Below, piece after piece: positions 1 through 5,337 of a DNA stretch of 5,778 nt. The translations under genes and the position numbers were made by a program. Origin of the DNA: Hyphomonadaceae bacterium (GTDB lineage: Bacteria; Pseudomonadota; Alphaproteobacteria; Caulobacterales; Aquidulcibacteraceae); assembly GCA_025458365.1 (NCBI GenBank), contig JALOSP010000120.1, positions 1 through 5,778 on the forward strand, given 5' to 3'. Below the pieces are notes generated by a model. It saw nothing but the letters and a program-made list of their open reading frames with translations, was not told where the DNA came from and made no database searches. Position 1 is the stretch's first letter. Each line of letters begins with the position of its first letter.

Positions 1-1
1 T

Positions 2-493
2 GACCGCAAATACGCCGTATCCGGTGCACAATCTGCCGAAGTCTTTGGCTTCGCAGGCAATACGACTCTGCAGCGGCAATGGCTGGAGCGATCGGTCAGT
101 GTGCCCGGCACCCCACCTGAAGCCTATCGGAAGCTGTTGCGGTTTCTCAGTGAAGCCAATGATCGTGCCGGGTTTGCCCGCCGGTTGACGGAAGCCAAAG
201 GGAAATACAACGAGCCGTCCTTTTTCCTGCCCGAAGACATCCTGCTCGCCAAACTTCAGAATAACGAAGACCGGGTCGCCGAAGTGTTGGAACAATGCAC
301 AGCATTGGACGAAGAAAGCATTAGCAATCTGTGTGTGCAGTATGCGAACGAGAAGATGCTGAATGCGGCTGATGACCCAAACTATCGTCGCAGCCTGATG
401 GATATGCGCAGCTGGACTGGCTTGCGCATGGCGTTTGACATCTTCAACACCCGCAAGGAGCGGCAGGCAACCGAACAGGAAGCCGAAGAGTGA
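2..493 (+). CDS. 3' end of an unidentified protein, possibly with TPR-like helices (5' partial)
   Basis: The frame is open from the first bases of the window to a TGA at 491-493, giving 163 C-terminal residues. A GTG lies at 101, but the frame is open upstream with similar sequence, so the true start is probably outside the window. The visible part is hydrophilic and probably mostly helical. The stretch LLAKLQNNEDRVAEVLEQC resembles a TPR-like helix pair. The later PNYRRSLMDMRSWTGLRMAF resembles the short closing helix often seen after TPR arrays in CadC-like regulators and adenylate cyclases. That likeness is by eye only. The tail is rich in Glu and Arg. No catalytic motif or membrane segment is visible. 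The stop lies exactly where the antisense transposase remnant begins, so the original C-terminus may have been altered. Coding is well supported; function is unknown. Confidence 0.72.
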   Translation, partial: DRKYAVSGAQSAEVFGFAGNTTLQRQWLERSVSVPGTPPEAYRKLLRFLSEANDRAGFARRLTEAKGKYNEPSFFLPEDILLAKLQNNEDRVAEVLEQCTALDEESISNLCVQYANEKMLNAADDPNYRRSLMDMRSWTGLRMAFDIFNTRKERQATEQEAEE

Positions 494-958
494 CAGTTTG
501 TTTTCAGTTTCTTGCGCTTTGCGGAGCCTTTGTCGGGGCGGGGCAAAGCGCCGGAAACGGTTCTTGCTTTGATCGTTGATCCCGATATCGTGGTGGCAGA
601 ACCGGACCCATGTCTTGCCATCGCCAAAGTCTGCCAGGTCGATCAACTGGCCGACCAGTGCTGCCGAGACACACACTTGGGCCCCGCGCCATTTGATCAG
701 GCCATTGTTCCGAACCTGTTGGACAATGAGTTCTATGCCGTATTGCGGCTCGCGAAGCGTGTCGGGCATGCTCCGGCCCGATGGGACCCATAGACCGGCC
801 TGTGGGTGTTGACCCAAGGCTGCAAGTGAGTGTCCGTGGTTGTAATGCTGGCAAAGGGCGTCAAACACGCGCTGCCGGTCTGCCAGGATCCTGGCAGGCG
901 GGCTTGCGGTCTGTTCCTTCAAGGTGCGGTGCATTCGCTTGTGACGGTCATTCTGCTG
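494..958 (-). pseudogene. IS481-type transposase remnant, C-terminal part only
   Basis: The minus strand encodes about 155 residues resembling the C-terminal third of IS481-family DDE transposases. In order: QQNDRHKRMHRTLKEQTA, the end of the integrase core; a segment with FDALCQHYN and LAALGQHPQAGLWVPSGR, matching the family pattern FR..YN.ERPHEALG..TPA..Y.PS.R; then a beta-rich tail with NNGLIKWRGAQVCVS and DGKTWVRFCHHDIGIND. The family normally has NGRHERMH where this copy has NDRHKRMH, so the catalytic Glu is Lys (codon at 938-940). The first two catalytic Asp residues and the helix-turn-helix region are absent. The frame has no stop at its expected end and runs on antisense through the neighbouring gene to the window edge. 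I read it as a dead, truncated element. No terminal inverted repeats were found. Confidence 0.78.
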
Positions 959-1111
959 GGGCCAGATCAAATTCAGAAGGTTGGTGCGCAACTTCGTTTC
1001 CATGGAAAAGAAACCGTGGGGGGCACGACGGTCTGTCAGGCCGCAGGGCGGCTTCGGCGGGGCGGCACACCGGTGCCGACGGGCGGTCGGGCTTGCGAAC
1101 CCTGACGGGTT
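959..1111. other. Non-coding stretch, possibly decayed insertion-sequence DNA
   Basis: No gene can be supported here. The transposase frame stays open on the minus strand back to an ATG at about 1150, but its residues (rich in Arg, Pro and Cys) no longer match the transposase core. A short GLTD string near 1030-1041 resembles the GLTxLSVW segment that precedes the missing part in IS481 proteins, so a frameshifted or partly deleted core is possible. Short plus-strand ORFs across this stretch have no recognisable features. Confidence 0.35.
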
Positions 1112-1113
1112 AG

Positions 1114-1161
1114 AGCATCGTGCCGAAAAGTGCGAACCGGTTTTCGGCATAAAACGATGCT
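1114..1161. repeat. Two-part palindromic repeat, alphaproteobacterial type
   Basis: The outer arms AGCATCGT (1114-1121) and ACGATGCT (1154-1161) are perfect inverted repeats. So are the inner arms GCCGAAAA (1122-1129) and TTTTCGGC (1141-1148). An 11-nt loop lies between the inner arms, and a 5-nt bulge (ATAAA) sits on one side only. The GCCGAAAA...CCGGTTTTCGGC core is the kind of motif found in interspersed intergenic palindromes of Alphaproteobacteria; that likeness is from memory. It probably forms a cruciform or RNA hairpin and is likely present in many copies in the host genome. Confidence 0.75.
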
Positions 1162-1171
1162 AAATTCGGAC

Positions 1172-1216
1172 TCTAGACCATCATGTTGTTTCATAGAAAC
1201 AGCATGATGGTCTAGA
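1172..1216. repeat. Near-perfect 21-bp inverted repeat with 3-nt loop
   Basis: The left arm at 1172-1192 begins TCTAGACCATCATG. The right arm at 1196-1216 ends CATGATGGTCTAGA. The arms are complementary at every position except one T/G mismatch, which would pair as G-U in RNA, and the loop is ATA. It lies 10 bp after the previous palindrome, and the two probably form one composite intergenic element. There is no T-run directly after the stem, so it is not a standard terminator by itself. The tight hairpin could stabilise or end transcripts from either side. Confidence 0.75.
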
Positions 1217-1249
1217 ACTGGCTGTCCCCTGGCCCGCCAGTTCCTTTTT
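1215..1249 (+). terminator. Possible rho-independent terminator
   Basis: GAACTGGC (1215-1222) pairs perfectly with GCCAGTTC (1236-1243) around a 13-nt loop, and is followed by one C and five T (1245-1249). This is the form of an intrinsic terminator reading rightwards. Its left arm overlaps the end of the 1172-1216 hairpin by two bases, so the two structures partly exclude each other. No gene ends nearby on the plus strand (the closest stop is at 493). It may instead insulate the VWA gene from upstream transcription. The stem is only 8 bp and the T-run is short. Confidence 0.4.
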
Positions 1250-1251
1250 CA

Positions 1252-1312
1252 TTTGCCTCGCGTGCCAGACGCGCTTGGCGGACCGGGCGGTCCGCGGTCC
1301 TTTGCCTCGCGT
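1252..1312. repeat. 12-bp direct repeat flanking a short palindrome in the VWA gene leader
   Basis: TTTGCCTCGCGT occurs at 1252-1263 and again at 1301-1312, 49 bp start to start. Between them, GGACCGGGCGGTCC (1280-1293) is an inverted repeat. The set lies 108-168 bp before the VWA start codon, where a promoter or operator could be. No clear -35/-10 pair is visible, and chance repetition in GC-rich DNA is possible. Confidence 0.35.
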
Positions 1313-1419
1313 CCCCGTCTTGAACAGACGTCACAAACTTGCCCCGATCGCCGCCTTGTTTGCGCCGCACGGTCTGTTCACCCTGATGTGAAGTTCATGA
1401 CTTTCACGGGAGACGCGGG

Positions 1420-2991
1420 ATGCGGCGGTTTCTGACACTGACAGTGGCGCTGGCCGCACTGACTCAAGGGGCGCTGGCGCCTGTGGCATGGGCGCAGGGG
1501 GCGCAAACCGGCCAGCCAACCCCGGTGCGGTTTGCCGACCAGGGCCTGTGCCGCAATGCGCCACCATTGATGACGATGCCTGCCGAACAGGCTGGGGGAC
1601 AACGACAAGACCGCTGGGGCAGCCGCAGCCGGGCCGCCGTGCCTTCCATGGGCAGTCCGATGCCGGAGGCCATGGCTGTCCCAGCGCCCCCACCGGCACC
1701 GACAATGTCGGCCCCGCCTGCGTTTGGTGGTGCGGCTGCGGCCGAACCTTCGGCGGCCCGTCCTGCAATGCGGTCGGCACCGGGCAGCGCCACAGTCACC
1801 GGTTCTGCGGCAGACGCGCGGTCTGCAATGCCACCGGCTCCCGGCCGGCCGATTGCGCCTCCCCGCCCGCAGCCACAGCCCCAATCCGGCCAGCTGACGG
1901 CGGGCGAGCATGACGATCTGCTCAATCCCCGGCTCTACCAGCGCTATGTCGACCGGTTTCTGGCCAGCGAAACCATCGCAGGGGTGCCGCGCGTCGATAC
2001 CGGCCGGGTGTTGAGCGTGCTGGTGCAAGACAGCCGTGGGCGGCCCATGCCGTTCGCCACGGTCACGCTGACCTGTACCGACGGCAACACACTGTCTCTC
2101 ACCACTCAGGCCGATGGCCGGGTCGTCTTCTTCCCTGGGCTTGACCGGCTGGGGTCCAGCGTCGAGGTCAGCGTGCGCGGCGCACGCGGTGCGGGTCAGC
2201 AGGGTGCTGCCCGGAGGATCAATCTGGAAAACGTGCGCGGCGCCCAATCGATCACCCTGCAAGTGCGGGGCGAGGCCCAGGCGGTGCGCAAGTTCGATCT
2301 TTCACTGGTGATCGACACCACCGGCTCGATGGGTGACGAACTGGAGTATCTGAAAGCCGAGTTGCGCGATATTGTCGGAGCCCTGCGGGCCCGCCATCGC
2401 GGGCTGGACATCCGGGTGAGTGTGGTCGCCTATCGCGACCAGGGCGACGAATATGTCACCCGAACCTTTGCTTTCACCAATGATGTCAACAGCATCCAGT
2501 CCAGTCTTGCCGCCCAGAGCGCCAATGGCGGTGGCGACTATCCTGAAGCCATGGAGGTCGCGTTAAACCGGGCTGTGGGCATGAGCTGGCGCCCTGATGC
2601 AGCCAAATCGATCCTGCTGGTGGCTGACGCGCCACCGCATGGGGAAGATGTGGCGGCCACCTGGAACGCTGCTGAAGTCGCGCGCGGCAAGCGGATCTCC
2701 ATCGTGCCTGTGGCGGCATCCGGTGTCGGGGAGGCCGCCGAGTATATCATGCGGGCAATGGCGGCGGCGACGCAGTCACGCTATCTGTTCCTGACCGACG
2801 ACAGCGGCATCGGCAATCCGCATGCAGAGCCTTCGGTGGATTGCTATCATGTGACGCGACTGGACGCGCTGGTGCGCAGGGTATTGGACAGCCAGATCAG
2901 CGGGCGGCGGATCGAACCGGAAGCCAATGAAGTCCTGCGCACAGTCGGCGACTACGACAATGGCCGCTGCCGCCTGCCAGATACATTCTGA
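1420..2991 (+). CDS. Exported VWA-domain protein with Pro/Ala-rich linker
   Basis: The 523-residue product is probably translocated by Sec. It starts with MRR and a hydrophobic stretch ending APVAWA, with likely signal cleavage after residue 25. GGGAG at 1408-1412, 7 nt before the ATG, is a fair ribosome site. Residues about 30-160 form a low-complexity Pro/Ala linker. Residues about 196-260 (GRVLSVLVQDSRGRPMPFAT onward) look like a small beta-sandwich of the carboxypeptidase-regulatory or Ig-like type. From about 290 follows a von Willebrand factor A domain with the metal-binding (MIDAS) motif DTTGS at 299-303, GGGDYPE at 370-376, and Asp403 after a hydrophobic strand. These are the usual metal-coordinating positions of VWA domains, so ligand or partner binding in the periplasm or at the surface is likely. 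No C-terminal anchor is seen. The partner is unknown. The Tat-signal gene converges on it with a 9-bp gap. Confidence 0.88.
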   Translation: MRRFLTLTVALAALTQGALAPVAWAQGAQTGQPTPVRFADQGLCRNAPPLMTMPAEQAGGQRQDRWGSRSRAAVPSMGSPMPEAMAVPAPPPAPTMSAPPAFGGAAAAEPSAARPAMRSAPGSATVTGSAADARSAMPPAPGRPIAPPRPQPQPQSGQLTAGEHDDLLNPRLYQRYVDRFLASETIAGVPRVDTGRVLSVLVQDSRGRPMPFATVTLTCTDGNTLSLTTQADGRVVFFPGLDRLGSSVEVSVRGARGAGQQGAARRINLENVRGAQSITLQVRGEAQAVRKFDLSLVIDTTGSMGDELEYLKAELRDIVGALRARHRGLDIRVSVVAYRDQGDEYVTRTFAFTNDVNSIQSSLAAQSANGGGDYPEAMEVALNRAVGMSWRPDAAKSILLVADAPPHGEDVAATWNAAEVARGKRISIVPVAASGVGEAAEYIMRAMAAATQSRYLFLTDDSGIGNPHAEPSVDCYHVTRLDALVRRVLDSQISGRRIEPEANEVLRTVGDYDNGRCRLPDTF

Positions 2992-3000
2992 ATTCTCCGA

Positions 3001-3441
3001 TCAGCGCGCGATCAGAGCCACCATCATCACAGACACGCTGCGGTTGCCCATCACCTGATTGGTGGTGGCCTGCAGCTGGGTGGCCAGCAGGCCCGCGTCA
3101 GGCACCCGACCGGGCGTGTGGTAGCGGTTGGCAAAGTCCTGCAGCGTGGCCCGCCATTGCGCGCGCATGACAGGTGCCAGACTATTGGCCCGCTCCTGGG
3201 CGGCAGCATCGCGCGAGTACAGCCCTGCATCGAGTTGCAGAATACCAGTGTTGCGGCTGGAACGCACCATGTTGGCGGTCACCTGCATCTGGCCAAAGAA
3301 GCCGGACTGGGTCGGACCCGCCTTCTCCTTGCCCTTGCCTGCGGCTGTGGCGTCTGATCCTCCGTCGGCCAGCGCGGCAAGAAGCACGCCACCGCCAGCA
3401 GCGGTGGCCAGGGTTTTCAAGAGAGTGCGACGGTCGTCCAT
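3001..3441 (-). CDS. Small protein with twin-arginine signal, function unknown
   Basis: From the ATG at 3439-3441 the product has 146 residues. It begins MDDRRTLLKTLATAAGGG, with a twin-arginine followed by a hydrophobic, Gly/Ala-rich stretch, as in Tat signal peptides. A Lys/Gly-rich patch follows the signal. The mature part has GILQLDAGLYSRD, then a helix with QWRATLQDFANRYH, and ends in QVMGNRSVSVMMVALIAR. This layout resembles a small family of 'Tat pathway signal' proteins I associate with Caulobacterales and related alphaproteobacteria; I know no function for it. A GTG 21 nt upstream (3460-3462) is an alternative start. I prefer the ATG because it puts the RR motif near the N-terminus and because AAAGGG lies just upstream, although the 3-nt spacing is short. 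It is convergent with the VWA gene and divergent from the dCTP deaminase gene. Confidence 0.8.
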   Translation of the reverse strand: MDDRRTLLKTLATAAGGGVLLAALADGGSDATAAGKGKEKAGPTQSGFFGQMQVTANMVRSSRNTGILQLDAGLYSRDAAAQERANSLAPVMRAQWRATLQDFANRYHTPGRVPDAGLLATQLQATTNQVMGNRSVSVMMVALIAR

Positions 3442-3574
3442 GCGCCCTTTGTTCGAGCGCACCGGTTAACGGGTCATTGCCAGGACACTGGCATTGCGCA
3501 CCCCCTTGACCAGTGAAGCATGGGCCATGCCAGCACGCAGTTGGTCACAGACCGGGCCTGTGGCACTGTCTGGC

Positions 3575-3580
3575 AGGAGA
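3575..3580 (+). promoter_or_regulatory. Ribosome binding site that sets the dcd start
   Basis: AGGAGA lies 9 nt before the GTG at 3590. The same frame stays open further upstream, with TTG at 3494 and 3506, ATG at 3527 and GTG at 3560, but none of these has a comparable site. The sequence after 3590 (PDSNPSPGVLPD) fits the usual N-terminus of the family, so the site supports the shorter product. Confidence 0.7.
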
Positions 3581-3589
3581 CTACAGCCC

Positions 3590-4624
3590 GTGCCCGATTC
3601 GAATCCATCACCCGGCGTTCTGCCAGACACCCAGTTGACCGTTCTGGCCGAGGCTGGTGCCATTCGTGCCACCGCCCCCCTGGCGCCCGGCCAGATCCAA
3701 CCCGCAAGCCTTGACTTGCGGATTGGCAACCGCGCCTTGCGGATCCGGGCCAGTGTCCTGCCCGGCGCCGGGCGTACGGTGGAACAGCGGCTGGCCGCGC
3801 CTGATCTGGGCGTGATGCACGAGATCGACTTGTCGGCCGGCGCGGTCCTGGAAACCGGCTGCGTCTACATGGTGCCGCTGATGGAAAGGCTCGCCCTGCC
3901 CTCTGGCATCAGCGGGGTCACCAACCCGAAAAGCTCGACCGGGCGGATTGACGTGTTCGTGCGGGTCATCACCGACGGCGCACAGGCCTTTGACCGGGTG
4001 CCTGATGGCTATCAGGGTCCACTCTGGGCCGAGATCAGCCCGCGCACGTTTCCGATCAGGATCAAGGCTGGCGAACGCCTGACCCAGTTGCGCCTGAAAC
4101 GGGGCGCGCCACGCGGCCAGCAAGCCCTTGATCTTGCACTCGACCTTGACCCAGCCAGTATCGGCCCGATCGCTGGCTGGCGGGCGCGACGTCATGCGCC
4201 CCTGCTCGACCTGTCGGCGATTGGCGCGCACGAAGCCCGTCACTGGTTTGAGCCGATCCCGGCTGAGGGCGGTACGCTGATCCTTGATCCGGGCGAGTTC
4301 TACATTCTGGCCAGTCAGGCCAATGTGACCATCGGGCCGGATGTGGCGGCCGAGATGGTGGCCACGGCTGAGGATCTGGGCGAGTTTCGTGCTCATTACG
4401 CCGGGTTCTTCGATCCGGGCTTTGGCCATCCGGCCCCGGCTCGCGCAGTGCTGGAAGTCCGCGGGCGCGATGTGCCGTTCGTGCTGGAGCATGGTCAGAA
4501 GGTGGCACGGCTTGTCTATGAACCGCTCGCTGCGACCCCATCCTGGCTCTATGGCGCCCCATCGGGTGCCGGTGCCAGTCACTATCAGGGTCAGGGTCTG
4601 AAGCTCTCCAAGCTGTTCGCCTGA
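3590..4624 (+). CDS. dcd: dCTP deaminase, long alphaproteobacterial form
   Basis: The 344-residue cytoplasmic enzyme should convert dCTP to dUTP plus ammonia, feeding dUTP to dUTPase for dTMP synthesis. It matches the long Dcd type (Pfam DCD, about 350 residues), nearly twice the size of E. coli Dcd. In the first half, SPGVLPD (7-13) is followed by QPASLDLRIG (37-46), then NPKSSTGRIDVFVRVITDG (112-130), the conserved nucleotide-binding block. GPLWAEIS follows, where Glu148 is the probable catalytic Glu by analogy with the VLEF region of short Dcds. The second half repeats the dUTPase-like fold, with GFFDPGFGH (272-280) and EHGQKVARL (300-308). The GTG start is fixed by AGGAGA at 3575. It is divergent from the Tat-signal gene (148-bp gap) and convergent with the radical SAM-like gene (13-bp gap). 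I see no frameshift. Confidence 0.93.
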   Translation: MPDSNPSPGVLPDTQLTVLAEAGAIRATAPLAPGQIQPASLDLRIGNRALRIRASVLPGAGRTVEQRLAAPDLGVMHEIDLSAGAVLETGCVYMVPLMERLALPSGISGVTNPKSSTGRIDVFVRVITDGAQAFDRVPDGYQGPLWAEISPRTFPIRIKAGERLTQLRLKRGAPRGQQALDLALDLDPASIGPIAGWRARRHAPLLDLSAIGAHEARHWFEPIPAEGGTLILDPGEFYILASQANVTIGPDVAAEMVATAEDLGEFRAHYAGFFDPGFGHPAPARAVLEVRGRDVPFVLEHGQKVARLVYEPLAATPSWLYGAPSGAGASHYQGQGLKLSKLFA

Positions 4625-4637
4625 ACGGAAGCCTGCA

Positions 4638-5165
4638 TCACGCCGAACAGGAGCCTCCACCCAGGACGCAGAACCGCGCACAGTGGGGATGGTTCAGCTT
4701 CACCGGTGCCATGGCTTCGCGCAACGTGGTGCCCATCGAGAATTGCGGATCGTATGGCAGAAGCGTGCAGGATACCAGTTCGGCCCGGTCCGAGCCCTTG
4801 CGTCGAACCACCATGCGCGATGTGGCGCACATCATGTCATCGGGGTCCACGTTCAAAATGCCCCAGCAGGCTGGTGTGATCTCCGGGACATCTGCGCCTT
4901 CGTCCATTTCCGGAAACAGCACCAGCGAGGTGGTGTTCGCCGCATCCACCGGCCAGCCGTGGCTGGCGATCAAGGCGGCAAACCCGGCCCGGCTGTCGGC
5001 CTCGTTCTCGCCCCAGCACGTCCGCCCGGCAATAGCGACGGCAAAGCCATTGGCGGCCAGCCAGTCCAGCCCGCAACACGTCTTCTCGAAACCGCCTGCA
5101 CCACGCTCCTCGTCGTGTCGCGCGGAACTGTAGTGATCAAGACTTACCCGAAGCATCAGCTTTGC
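4638..5165 (-). CDS. Radical SAM-like protein, C-terminal part only (cut at the junction)
   Basis: About 175 residues before the TGA at 4638-4640 are visible. They start near LMLRVSLDHYSSARHDEERG and continue with FEKTCCGLDWLAANGF, AIAGRTCWGENEADSRAGF, LVLFPEMDEGADVPEITPAC, MCATSRMVVRRKG and LLPYDPQFSMGTTLREA. They end in NHPHCARFCVLGGGSCSA, a Cys cluster spaced C-x3-C-x6-C. I recognise this as the C-terminal half of an alphaproteobacterial radical SAM / Fe-S oxidoreductase family. The LRVSLDH strand belongs to the barrel and the last Cys residues may bind an auxiliary cluster. The N-terminal half, with the CxxxCxxC motif that binds the SAM cluster, is missing. Upstream of about 5165 the frame enters AT-rich foreign DNA and meets a stop at 5208-5210. 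The ATG at 5156 is an internal Met, not a credible start. Substrate unknown. Confidence 0.72.
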   Translation of the reverse strand, partial: AKLMLRVSLDHYSSARHDEERGAGGFEKTCCGLDWLAANGFAVAIAGRTCWGENEADSRAGFAALIASHGWPVDAANTTSLVLFPEMDEGADVPEITPACWGILNVDPDDMMCATSRMVVRRKGSDRAELVSCTLLPYDPQFSMGTTLREAMAPVKLNHPHCARFCVLGGGSCSA

Positions 5166-5190
5166 ACCAAAACTACTTACTAACTTACAA
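5157..5190. other. Junction between bacterial and ciliate-like DNA
   Basis: Base composition changes sharply here, from GC-rich coding DNA to about 32% GC over 5191-5337. The radical SAM-like frame still looks plausible to about 5165 (GAKLMLRVSLDH on the minus strand), then loses all likeness. No insertion-sequence end, target duplication or tRNA is visible. One CCAAAAC at 5167-5173 resembles part of a hypotrich C4A4 telomere unit but is too short to count. The exact breakpoint is uncertain by about 15 bp. Confidence 0.75.
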
Positions 5191-5337
5191 GCAGTTAGTC
5201 TCCACTTTCATTCTATTACTTCCTTTTGCCATTCTCTGCCTATCTGAGATTATTTCGATTTATACTCCCAAAATCATCTCATCTAACTGATCATATTTAG
5301 TATCCTATTTTTCTTTTAGGTATTATAACATAGTCGT
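5174..5337. other. AT-rich, pyrimidine-skewed 5' flank of the ciliate-type gene
   Basis: No ORF or bacterial promoter is visible. In 5191-5337 the plus strand has 33 C against 14 G, with a long pyrimidine-rich run at about 5198-5240. This fits a non-coding leader or subtelomeric region of a ciliate macronuclear chromosome, where strand base-composition bias is known. A run TTTTTCTTTTAG ending at 5319 resembles a 3' splice site, but I found no convincing 5' splice site. Confidence 0.5.

Noticed and set aside
1..493. Open minus-strand frame continuing from the transposase to the window edge
   Set aside because: The plus-strand product is more protein-like, and the antisense part has no likeness to transposases.
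504..854. 116-residue minus-strand ORF and plus-strand ORFs at 512-793 and 781-1113
   Set aside because: They are other frames over the transposase remnant, whose own frame has the family motifs.
1378..2262. 294-residue minus-strand ORF
   Set aside because: It is antisense to the VWA gene, overlaps its signal peptide and linker, and is rich in Arg, His and Gly as expected for the shadow of a GC-rich gene.
3494..3589. N-terminal extension of dcd from TTG at 3494
   Set aside because: It has no ribosome site and no family-like sequence, while AGGAGA precedes the GTG at 3590.
3608..4681. 357-residue minus-strand ORF
   Set aside because: It is antisense to the clear dCTP deaminase gene and has no recognisable motif.
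5167..5173. CCAAAAC as a ciliate telomere remnant
   Set aside because: Seven bases of one C4A4 unit without repetition can occur by chance.
4683..5183. Plus-strand ORFs of 166 and 140 residues
   Set aside because: They are antisense to the radical SAM-like frame, which has conserved blocks and the Cys cluster.
5194..5319. Intron before the ciliate gene, ending at TTTTTCTTTTAG
   Set aside because: The acceptor-like run is good, but no convincing donor or upstream exon is visible.
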